A stretch of DNA of 64,000 bases, from positions 404,080,790 through 404,144,789 of the forward strand of contig NC_057811.1 in NCBI RefSeq assembly GCF_018294505.1, in the 5' to 3' direction. Below are positions 35,268 through 44,260 of this stretch, in pieces. The position numbers and the translations under genes are program-made. Under the pieces are notes generated by a model. The model made no database searches, was not told where the DNA came from, and was given only the letters and a program-made list of their open reading frames with translations. The first letter of the stretch is position 1; each line of letters begins with the position of its first letter. The stretch comes from Triticum aestivum. Taxonomy: Eukaryota; Streptophyta; Magnoliopsida; Poales; Poaceae.

Positions 35268-38200
35268 ATGGCCCACGTTGCCCTCAACTTCAACGCGTTC
35301 CTAGAGAAAACCAAGCTGAAAGATGATGGCAGCAACTATACGGACTGGGTCCGGAACCTGAGGATCATCCTCATAGCTGCCAAGAAAGATTATGTCCTAG
35401 AAGCACCGCTAGGTGAAGCACCCATCCCAGAGAACCAAGACGTTATGAACGCTTGGCAATCACGTGCTGATGATTACTCCCTCGTTCAGTGCGGCATGCT
35501 TTACAGCTTAGAACCGGGGCTCCAAAAGCGTTTTGAGAAACACGGAGCATATGAGATGTTCGAAGAGCTGAAAATGGTTTTCCAAGCTCATGCCCGGGTC
35601 GAGAGATATGAAGTCTCCGACAAGTTCTTCAGTTGTAAAATGGAGGAAAATAGTTCTGTCAGTGAGCACATACTCAAAATGTCTGGGTTACACAACCGCT
35701 TGTCTCAGCTGGGAGTTAATCTCCCGGATGACGCGGTCATTGACAGAATCCTTCAGTCGCTTCCACCGAGCTACAAGAGCTTTGTGATGAACTTCAATAT
35801 GCAGGGGATGGAAAAGACCATTCCTGAGGTATATTCAATGCTGAAATCAGCGGAGGTGGAGATCAAAAAGGAACATCAAGTGTTGATGGTGAATAAAACC
35901 ACTAAGTTCAAGAAAGGCAAGGGTAAGAAGAACTTCAAGAAAGACGGCAAGGGAGTTGCCGCGCCCGGTAAGCCAGTTGCCGGGAAGAAGCCAAGGAATG
36001 GACCCAAGCCTGAGACTGAGTGCTTTTATTGCAAGGGAAGTGGTCACTGGAAGCGGAACTGCCCCAAATACTTAGCGGACAAGAAGGCCGGCAACACCAA
36101 AGGTATATGTGATATACATGTAATTGATGTGTACCTTACCAGTACTCGTAGTAGCTCCTGGGTATTTGATACCGGTGCGGTTGCTCATATTTGTAACTCA
36201 AAACAGGAGCTGCGGAATAAGCGGAGACTGGCGAAGGACGAGGTGACGATGCGCGTCGGGAATGGTTCCAAGGTCGATGTGATCGCCGTCGGCACGCTAC
36301 CTCTGCATTTACCTACGGGATTAGTTTTAAACCTCAATAATTGTTATTTAGTGCCAGCTTTGAGCATGAACATTGTATCAGGATCTCGTTTAATTCGAGA
36401 TGGCTACTCATTTAAATCCGAGAATAATGGTTGTTCTATTTATATGAGAGATATGTTTTATGGTCATGCCCCGCTGGTCAATGGTTTATTCTTAATGAAT
36501 CTCGAACGTGATGTTACACATATTCATAGTGTGAATACCAAAAGATGTAAAGTTGATAACGATAGTCCCACATACTTGTGGCACTGCCACCTTGGTCACA
36601 TTGGTGTCAAACGCATGAAGAAGCTCCATGCAGATGGACTTTTGGAGTCTCTTGATTACGAATCATTTGACACGTGCGAACCATGCCTCATGGGTAAGAT
36701 GACCAAGACTCCGTTCTCCGGAACAATGGAGCGAGCAACCAACTTATTGGAAATCATACATACTGATGTATGCGGTCCAATGAGTGTTGAGGCTCGCGGT
36801 GGCTATCGTTATGTTCTCACTCTCACTGATGACTTAAGTAGATATGGGTATGTCTACCTAATGAAACACAAGTTTGAGACCTTTGAAAAGTTCAAGGAAT
36901 TTCAGAGTGAGGTTGAGAATCAACGTGACAGGAAAATAAAGTTCTTACGATCAGATCGTGGAGGAGAATATTTGAGTCACAAATTTGGCACACACTTAAG
37001 GAAATGTGGAATAGTTTCACAACTCACGCCGCCTGGAACACCTCAGCGAAATCCGAACGTCGTAATCGCACTCTATTGGATATGGTGCGATCTATGATGT
37101 CTCTTACCGATCTACCGCTCTCATTTTGGGGCTATGCTTTAGAGACTGCCGCATTCACTTTAAATAGGGCTCCGTCGAAATCCGTTGAGACGACACCGTA
37201 TGAATTATGGTTTGGGAAGAAACCTAAGCTGTCGTTTCTAAAAGTTTGGGGATGCGATGCTTATGTCAAGAAACTTCAACCTGAAAAGCTTGAACCCAAG
37301 TCGGAGAAATGCGTCTTCATAGGATACCCCAAGGAAACCATTGGGTATACCTTCTACCTCAGATCCAAAGGCAAGATCTTTGTTGCCAAAAACGGGTCCT
37401 TTCTGGAGAAAGAGTTTCTCTCGAAAGAAGTGAGTGGGAGGAAAGTGGAACTTGATGAGGTGATAGTCACCCCTTCCGAACCGGAGAGTAGCGCAGCGCG
37501 GGAAGATGTTCCTGTGGTGCCTACACCGACTGGGGAGGAAGTTAATGATGATGATCATGAAGCTTCGGATCAAGTTACTGCTGAACTTCGTAGGTCCACA
37601 AGGACACGTTCCGCACCAGAGTGGTACGGCAACCCTGTCCTGGAAATCATGTTGTTAGACAACGGTGAACCTTCGAACTATGAAGAAGCAATGGCGGGCC
37701 CAGATTCCGACAAATGGCTAGAAGCCATGAAATCCGAGATAGGATCCATGTATGAAAACGAAGTATGGACTTTGACTGACTTGCCCGATGATCGGCGAGC
37801 CATAGAAAATAAATGGATCTTTAAGAAGAAGACGGACGCGGATGGTAATGTGACCATCTATAAGGCTCGACTTGTCGCTAAGGGTTATCGACAAGTTCAA
37901 GGGGTTGACTACGATGAGACTTTCTCACCCGTAGAGAAGCTGAAGTCCGTCCGAATCATGTTAGCAATTGCCGCATTCTATGATTATGAGATATGGCGAA
38001 TGGACGTCAAAACGGCATTCCTTAACGGCTTTCTTAAGGAAGAATTGTATATGATGCAGCCGGAAGGTTTTGTCGATCCTAAGAATGCTAAAAAGGTATG
38101 CAAGCTCCAGCGCTCCATCTATGGGCTGGTGCAAGCATCTCGGAGTTGGAACATTCGATTTGATGAGATGATCAAAGCGTTTGGGTTTACACAGACTTAT

Positions 38201-39241
38201 GGAGAAGCCTGTGTTTACAAGAAAGTGAGTGGGAGCTCTGTAGCATTTCTCATATTATATGTGGATGACATACTATTGATGGGAAATGATATAGAATTCT
38301 TGGAAAGTATAAAGGCCTACTTGAATAAGTGTTTTTCAATGAAGGACCTTGGAGAAGCTGCTTATATATTAGGCATCAAGATCTATAGAGATAGATCAAG
38401 ACGCCTCATTGGTCTTTCACAGAGTACGTACCTTGACAAGATATTGAAGAAGTTCAATATGGATCAGTCCAAGAAGGGGTTCTTGCCTGTATTGCAAGGT
38501 GTGCAATTGAGCACGGCTCAATGCCCGACCACGGCAGAAGATAGAGAAAAGATGAGTGTCACCCCCTATGCCTCGGCCATAGGGTCTATTATGTATGCCA
38601 TGCTGTGTACCAGACCTGATGTAAACCTTGCCGTAAGTTTGGTAGGAAGGTACCAAAGTAATCCCGGCATGGAACACTGGACAGCGGTCAAGAATATCCT
38701 GAAGTACCTGAAAAGTACTAAGGATATGTTTCTCATATATGGAGGTGACGAAGAGCTCGTCGTAAAGGGTTACGTCGACGCTAGCTTCGACACAGATCTG
38801 GATGACTCTAAGTCACAAACCGGATACGTGTATATTTTGAATGGAGGGGCAGTAAGCTGGTGCAGTCGCAAGCAAAGCGTCGTGGCGGGATCTACATGTG
38901 AAGCGGAGTACATGGCGGCCTCAGAGGCAGCACAGGAAGCAGTCTGGATAAAGGAGTTCATTACCGACCTAGGGGTGATTCCCAATGCGTCGGGCCCGAT
39001 GACTCTCTTCTGTGACAACACTGGAGCTATTGCCCTTGCCAAGGAGCCCAGGTTTCACAGGAAGACCAGGCATATCAAGCGTCGCTTCAACTCCATTCGT
39101 GAAAGTGTTCAAAATGGAGACATAGATATTTGTAAAGTACATACGGACCTGAATGTAGCCGATCCGTTGACTAAACCTCTCCCTAGAGCAAAACATGATC
39201 AACACCAGAACTCTATGGGTGTTCGATTCATCACAATGTAA
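35268..39241 (+). pseudogene. Copia gag-pol with a single 7-base lesion
   Basis: One long frame starts MAHVALNFNAFLEKTKLKDD and encodes gag, the zinc knuckle (CFYCKGSGHWKRNC, about residue 250), protease (WVFDTGAVAHIC, about 300), the integrase zinc finger (HCHLGH...CEPC) and the first two integrase catalytic Asp (HTDVCGP, LRSDRGGEY). After 37052 seven bases present in the first Copia element are missing, and the frame ends at 37097. From 37053 the next frame runs uninterrupted: SERRNR with the third catalytic residue, reverse transcriptase with YVDDILL, and RNase H (VDASFDTD, CEAEYMAASEA), to the stop at 39241. All other catalytic residues that I can see are present. The lesion separates integrase and reverse transcriptase from gag. 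Confidence 0.95.
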
Positions 39242-39260
39242 CTAGATTATTGACTCTAGT

Positions 39261-39273
39261 GCAAGTGGGAGAC
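39261..39273 (+). other. Polypurine tract of the BARE1/WIS-like element
   Basis: GCAAGTGGGAGAC directly precedes the 3' LTR. Confidence 0.8.
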
Positions 39274-40988
39274 TATTGGAAATATGCCCTAGAGGCAATA
39301 ATAAAATGGTTATTATTATATTTCCTTGTTCATGATAAATTGTCTATTGTTCATGCTATAATTGTGTTATCCGGAAATCGTAATACATGTGTGAATACAT
39401 AGACCACAACATGTCCCTAGTAAGCCTCTAGTTGACTAGCTCGTTGATCAACAGATAGTCATGGTTTCCTGACTATGGACATTGGATGTCATTGCTAACG
39501 GGATCACATCATTAGGAGAATGATGTGATGGACAAGACCCAATCCTAAGCATAGCACAAAGATCGTGTAGTTCGTTTGCTAGAGCTTTTCCAATGTCAAG
39601 TATCATTTCCTTAGACCATGAGATCGTGTAACTCCCGGATGCCGTAGGAGTGCTTTGGGTGTGCCAAACGTCACAACGTAACTGGGTGACTATAAAAGTA
39701 CACTACAGGTATCTCTGAAAGTGTCTGTTGGGTTGACACGGATCGAGACTGGGATTTGTCACTCCGTATGACGGAGAGGTATCTCTGGGCAAACTCGGTA
39801 ATGCATCATCATAATGAGCTCAATGTGACTAAGGAGTTAGTCACGGGATCATGCATTACGGTACGAGTAAAGTGACTTGCCGGTAACGAGATTGAACAAG
39901 GTATTGGGATACCGACGATCGAATCTCGGGCAAGTAACGTACCGATTGACAAAGGGAATTGCATACGGGATTGATTGAATCCTCGACATCGTGGTTCATC
40001 CGATGAGATCATCGTGGAACATGTGGGAGCCAACATAGGTATCCAGATCCCACTGTTGGTTATTGACCGGAGAGTCGTCTCGGTCATGTCTGCATGTCTC
40101 CCGAACCCGTAGGGTCTACACACTTAAGGTTCGGTGACGCTAGGGTTGTAGAGATATTAGTATGCGGAAACCCGAAAGTTGTTCGGAGTCCCGGATGAGA
40201 TCCCGGACGTCACGAGGAGTTCCGGAATGGTCCGGAGGTGAAGAATTATATATAGGAAGTCCAGTTTCGGCCACCGGGAAAGTTTCGGGGGTTATCGGTA
40301 TTGTACTTGGACCACCGGAAGGGTCCCGGGGGTCCACCGGGTGGGGCCACCTATCCCGGAGGGCCCCATGGGCTGAAGTGGGAGGGGAACCAGCCCCTGG
40401 TGGGCTGGTGCGCCCCCCATGGGCCTCCCCCTGTGCCTAGGGTTGGAAACCCTGGGGGTGGGGGGCGCCCCACCTGGCTTGGGGGCAAGTTTCCCCCCTT
40501 GGCCGCCCCCCCCCCCCCATGTAGATGGGATCCCAGGGCCGGTGCCCCCCCAGGGGGCCTATATATAGTGGGGGGAGGGAGGGCAGCAGTAACCACAGCC
40601 CCTGGCGCCTCCCTCTCCCTCCCGTGACACCTCTCCCTCCCGCTTGCGCTTGGCGAAGCCCTGCCGGGATCCCCGCTACTTCCACCACCACGCCGTCGTG
40701 CTGTTGGATCTCCATCAACCTCTCCTTCCCCCTTGCTGGATCAAGAAGGAGGAGATGTCGCTGCTCCGTACGTGTGTTGAACGCGGAGGTGCCGTCCGTT
40801 CGGCGCTCGGTCATCGGTGATTTGGATCACGACGACTACGACTCCATCAACCCCGTTCACTTGAACGCTTCCGCTCGCGATCTACAAGGGTATGTAGATG
40901 CACTCCTTCCTTCTCGTTGCTAGTAAACTCCATAGATGGATCTTGGTGATGCGTAGAAAATTTTAAATTTCTGCAACGATCCCCTACA
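39274..40988 (+). repeat. 3' LTR of the BARE1/WIS-like element
   Basis: The LTR is 1715 bp. Its first two bases are TA instead of TG, a G to A change at the terminus. The TATA box is retained at about 40559-40567. Confidence 0.95.
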
Positions 40989-40993
40989 GAGGC

Positions 40994-41344
40994 GGGGTCC
41001 ATCCACCCGTCCTCGGACGGCGTAATCGACTCCGGATCTAGGGCCGGAGTAGGCACAGGTGTGATCTCCTGAACACCGTCCGGCGGCAGAGCTAAGTCGT
41101 GCTCGTCGTGACTGTGCGGCGCACCTGACATGTGCTCGAATCCGTCAAAGATCAAGTCTCCGCGCATATCGGCAGTATAGTTCAAGTTTCCAAACCTGAC
41201 CTAATGGCCAGGGGCGTAGCTCTCGATCTGCTCCAGATGGCCACGCGAGTTGGCCCGCAGTGCGAAGCCGCCGAACACGAAGATCTGTCCGGGGAGGAAA
41301 ACCTCACCCTGGATCGCATCGTTGCCGATGATCGAATGGGCCAT
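40994..41344 (-). pseudogene. Tat-like gag 5' part with leader ORF and in-frame TAG
   Basis: On minus a start codon at 41342-41344 opens a 47-codon frame (MAHSIIGNDAIQ...) that stops at TAG 41201-41203. The same frame then continues as gag (NLNYTADMRGDLIFDGFE...) up to the Copia insertion, and resumes at 32239 in the same frame. The second Tat-like copy has the same length and the same TAG. The leader could be read through, or could be a separate upstream ORF. Confidence 0.75.
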
Positions 41345-41391
41345 CAAACCTTGTGGTGACAGCACAGTGGAACTCTCAATGAAAGCACCAA
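41345..41391 (-). other. Presumed primer-binding region of the Tat-like element
   Basis: On minus TTGGTGCTTTCATTGAGAG follows the 5' LTR at once and is kept in the second copy (near 55000-55021). I could not match it to a specific tRNA with confidence. Confidence 0.45.
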
Positions 41392-41860
41392 TGTCAGTGT
41401 CAAAACCGGCGGATCTCGGGTAGGTGGTCCCGAACTGTCCTTCTAAGGCGGATGGTAACAGGAGGCGGGGGACACGATGTTTACCCAGGTTCGGGCCCTC
41501 TCGATGGAGGTAATACCCTACTTCCTGCTTGATTGATCTTGATGATATGAGTATTACAAGAGTTGATCTACCACGAGATCGTAGAGGCTAAACCCTAGAA
41601 GCTAGCCTATGGTATGATTGTTGTTGTCCTACGGACTAAACCCTCCGGTTTATATAGACACCGGAGGGGGCTAGGGTTACACAGAGTCGGTTACAAGGGA
41701 GGAGATCTACATATCCGTATTGCCAAGCTTGCCTTCCATGCCAAGGAGAGTCCCATCCGGACACGGGACGAAGTCTTCAATCTTGTATCTTCATAGTCCA
41801 ACAGTCCGGCCGAAGGATATAGCCGGTTGTCCGAGGACCCCCTAATCCAGGACTCCCTCA
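41392..41860 (-). repeat. 5' LTR of the Tat-like element (minus orientation)
   Basis: It is 469 bp. Read on minus it runs TGAGGGAGTCC...TGACACTGACA. The TATATAAACCGG core is near 41648-41660. The duplication CCGGC follows on the plus strand at 41861-41865. Confidence 0.9.
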
Positions 41861-41865
41861 CCGGC

Positions 41866-42387
41866 CAAAACATGCTTTCCTCTCATGTCGGCTACACGCA
41901 ATATTAAGGTGATTCCCAGTATTCCATGGTTTCCGTTTGCGGCCGGGCGAGTTAAGCTCAACACTGATGGATAGCAGGCGCAGGTATGGTCCTTAGAGAT
42001 CACAATGGGAGTATTATCTTCAGTTCATGCCGCCACCTATTCTCATGTAATGACGTGCTGGAAACTGAGATTCTAGCTATCAAGGAAGGGCTAATGTTGG
42101 CCTCTCAATGGAGTAGTCTGCCAATAGATGTGGAGTCGGATTGTGTGGAAGCAGTAAAGATGGTGCAGTGCGGTGGAACAAACAAATCAAAGTATGCCTT
42201 TTTAGTGAAGGAAATCAAGGATAATCTAGAGGAACGTAGTTCTTGTATTACTCATATACGGAGTAGTCAAAACCTAGCTAGTCATTTTATGGCCAACTTT
42301 GGGAGGTCACAAGTTCGAACAGCTGTGTGGCTTGGATCTGGTCCAGAGGAAGTCATTGACATCATACGTCGTGATTGTAACATTTGA
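41866..42387 (+). pseudogene. LINE ORF2 RNase H segment
   Basis: This continues the LINE beyond the Gypsy insertion. The RNase H-like domain starts with RVKLNTDG, where the next codon is TAG, then MVLRDHNGSIIFSSC, ETEILAIKEGLMLA and ESDCVEAV, ending CNI before TGA at about 42385. Short distance to a poly(A) tract confirms the element's 3' end. Confidence 0.85.
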
Positions 42388-42410
42388 GTTTGAGTAATAC
42401 AAGTTTTCGC

Positions 42411-42421
42411 AAAAAAAAAAA
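42411..42421 (+). other. Poly(A) tail of the truncated LINE
   Basis: Eleven A's follow the LINE 3' UTR (GAGTAATACAAGTTTTCGC). They mark the 3' insertion boundary of the LINE and the start of NAC upstream DNA. Confidence 0.8.
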
Positions 42422-42563
42422 GATAAATGCGTTGCACGTGCACACTTTCAATCAAGGGCTTGTTAGTTTTGTTAGTTCCCGCGTTTTCGAGTCCGATCTG
42501 TAGGTGGAAAGTATGAAGGATCTCCACTCCGAGTAGGTCAGGGGTCCCCCTCCTCCTCCTCGT

Positions 42564-42571
42564 CTATATTA
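42564..42571 (+). promoter_or_regulatory. TATA box of the NAC-domain gene
   Basis: CTATATTA lies 82-89 bases before the ATG in a CT-rich context (CCTCCTCCTCCTCGT). Only about 140 bases separate it from the LINE poly(A). Confidence 0.55.
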
Positions 42572-42652
42572 GGAAGATCTCCACGCCGGAACCCTACCGC
42601 ACTCTTCCATCGATCGAAACCTAGACTAGACGTGGAGCAGAGCAGAGCAGGG

Positions 42653-43798
42653 ATGGAAGCCTACAAGTTCGGCTTCGGCCTCGGCATGCCGCCGGCGTTC
42701 AAGTTCGATCCCACCGACGGCGACATCGTCGCCTACTACCTCCTCCCGCGCGCGCTCGGCCTCCCCAACCCGCACGCGCACGCCATCATCGAAGAAGACC
42801 CCGGGAGCGCTCCGCCGTGGGAGCTCCTCCGGAGGCACGGCGGCGACGGCGGGATCGAGCACGCCTTCTTCTTCGGCCCCCCCACGGACGGCGGCCGCAG
42901 GAGGCGCACCGTCAAGGGCGGCGGCGTGTGGCAGGGGCAGAAGTTGAACGAGGGCACCGTCACCATGCTCGGCCCCGGCGGCGCCGAGTTGGACATCGCT
43001 TACAAGCGGTACGACCTCACCTTCAAGCTCAAGGCCGGCCGCGGTAGCGTCAGCACGGGGTATGTCATGCACGAGTACGAGATCACATCGCCGCCGCTCC
43101 CCGGCAAGGTGCTCACCCGCGTCAACATCAGCAGTAACGCCAAGAAGGAAAAGGCACCGGGCGCGGCCACCGCCGACGCCGACCAGCAGGTTATGGTCCC
43201 GGACCCTGAGCTGCCGGGCACGAGCTACTACGACCACGATGCCGCCGCGATGGCGAGCATCGGCGAGGGACTCGGTGACTCGCAAGCTGGTGCTCTGTAT
43301 GGCGGCAACGGCGGGGACACGGCAGATGCCGACTCCTGCTATACGCCTCTCAACTGTGTCCTCCCGGATGGCGCCTACATCGACTACGGCCTCTCGTACA
43401 CCAACCAGCTTGCCGCGGCGACGACGAGTCACAGCCAGGGATTCATCGGCGCTCAAGCTGATTCCTTCTACGGCTGCGGCATGGCGGGGACGAACGGCGC
43501 CTACTACGACCCCTCACCGTTCGTCCCGGTTGCTAGCCAAGAGGTTGCCCCATGGCCTAATAATCAGCTGGGCCAGATCCACAGCCACAACCAATACTAC
43601 GCCGGAGATTCCTCCCTGATGTGCTCCGGCGGCGAGCAACAAGCCGGTGGCGCTCTGTGTGGCTACAACGATGACGGGGGTGCCATGAAAACCGTGAGCG
43701 CCCACTCGACTGTTTTGCCCTGCAATGGCGGGGAGGAGAACCGGGACGAGATCTACGACTACGAAGCCTCTCGGCGACAACGACGGCGACTTCAATGA
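42653..43798 (+). CDS. Divergent NAC-domain transcription factor
   Basis: It is a 381-aa, intronless reading frame starting at ATG 42653; the frame is open in-frame upstream to a GTG at 42632. The NAC N-terminal half is clear: PPAFKFDPTDGDIVAYYL (residues 13-30) equals the family's PPGFRFHPTDEELV block, and PPWELLRRHG (54-63) equals the CEPWDLP block. Subdomains C-D are reshaped: GVWQGQKLNEGTV (91-103) stands where WKATGKDKEV normally is. VMHEYEIT (138-145) matches the WVMHEYRL block. The C-terminal part is Gly/Tyr/Asp-rich, as in activation regions. It would act in the nucleus, binding DNA as a dimer (family knowledge). Most NAC genes have introns inside the domain; this one has none. The last codons may follow a late frameshift (see findings). 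Confidence 0.85.
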   Translation: MEAYKFGFGLGMPPAFKFDPTDGDIVAYYLLPRALGLPNPHAHAIIEEDPGSAPPWELLRRHGGDGGIEHAFFFGPPTDGGRRRRTVKGGGVWQGQKLNEGTVTMLGPGGAELDIAYKRYDLTFKLKAGRGSVSTGYVMHEYEITSPPLPGKVLTRVNISSNAKKEKAPGAATADADQQVMVPDPELPGTSYYDHDAAAMASIGEGLGDSQAGALYGGNGGDTADADSCYTPLNCVLPDGAYIDYGLSYTNQLAAATTSHSQGFIGAQADSFYGCGMAGTNGAYYDPSPFVPVASQEVAPWPNNQLGQIHSHNQYYAGDSSLMCSGGEQQAGGALCGYNDDGGAMKTVSAHSTVLPCNGGEENRDEIYDYEASRRQRRRLQ

Positions 43799-44084
43799 GC
43801 AGAGCTACGCCGGCGATGCGGCCACCGATGGAGAGTGAACAAGTCGATCGAAGCAATACATCTAGGAACTAGGATATGGGATAGCGTATCATACTACCAT
43901 ACCATGTCATGTGCTTGTGCCGATGGATGATGGTCTACAATTACGCACCCGGATTTTTTGAACTCCTTAATAATTTTACTACATATGCAAAGTTGTCTTC
44001 CTGGTTGAAATTTATTTTTTCTACTTATTACAGACTTCAAATGTTTTCCTCGTGATTGAACCAAACGGTGGCTGCCATGTAGTA
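43799..44084. other. 3' flank of the NAC gene
   Basis: An alternative frame stays open from about 43764 to a TGA at 43836-43838. After that the DNA turns AT-rich, as expected for a 3' UTR. No clear AATAAA signal is seen. Confidence 0.4.
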
Positions 44085-44133
44085 CTCCCTCCGTAAAGAA
44101 ATATAAGAGCGTTTAGATCACTAACGGAGGGAG
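44085..44133. mobile_element. Internally deleted Stowaway MITE (49 bp)
   Basis: CTCCCTCCGT at the left and ACGGAGGGAG at the right are flanked by TA (44083-44084, 44134-44135). The left arm extends about 37 bases (AAAGAAATATAAGAGCG...), but the right arm keeps only about 10, so most of the right half was lost. It lies between the 3' ends of the two convergent host genes. Confidence 0.85.
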
Positions 44134-44260
44134 TACATCACATTTCTGTAGGTAAGTTGCAGGATCATTTTCTTCCTGAATGCAAATGGCTCCCAAGTTA
44201 CTAAGCTTTTGTGACTGTTTACAACACAAAACTGTGCATTGGTGAACCATGGTGATGCAG

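Larger units (their letters stand above)
32245..40988 (+). mobile_element. BARE1/WIS-like Copia retrotransposon, nearly intact
   Basis: It is 8744 bp, with perfect target duplication GAGGC at 32240-32244 and 40989-40993. LTRs of 1709 and 1715 bp start TGTTGGAAATATGCC (5' copy) or TATTGG (3' copy). It is inserted in gag of the Tat-like element and has the same orientation as the first Copia element. By eye I count at least 20 LTR-LTR differences, so it is young but not brand new. gag-pol is open apart from one 7-base gap. Confidence 0.96.
23988..41860 (-). mobile_element. Tat-like Gypsy retrotransposon, non-autonomous, with antisense gene
   Basis: Two LTRs (470 and 469 bp) bound it, and the perfect duplication CCGGC lies at 23983-23987 and 41861-41865. 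gag is on the minus strand next to the right LTR, so the real 5' LTR is 41392-41860 and the real 3' LTR is 23988-24457. Coding content in its own 5' to 3' order is: 47-codon leader ORF, gag, aspartic protease, a non-coding gap, then a spliced gene on the opposite strand. No reverse transcriptase, RNase H or integrase is found. The right gag segment is split by the Copia element 32245-40988. The antisense gene before the 3' LTR is typical of the Tat lineage (for example Grande), hence the name; the clade is inferred. Confidence 0.88.
22120..42421 (+). mobile_element. 5'-truncated LINE, split by an 18-kb nested insertion
   Basis: ORF2 remains start inside the reverse transcriptase (AYDRVDW equivalent) at about 22127 and run to 23987. 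The rest (RNase H, 3' UTR, 11-base poly(A) at 42411-42421) lies beyond the Tat-like Gypsy element 23988-41860. The host target CCGGC is present on both sides of that insertion. I could not identify the LINE's own target duplication. The poly(A) end lies about 230 bases upstream of the NAC gene start. Confidence 0.85.

Noticed and set aside
42626..43456. 276-codon ORF antisense to the NAC gene
   Set aside because: It is a GC-rich third-position shadow of the NAC frame, with no domain and biased Val/Ala/Arg composition.
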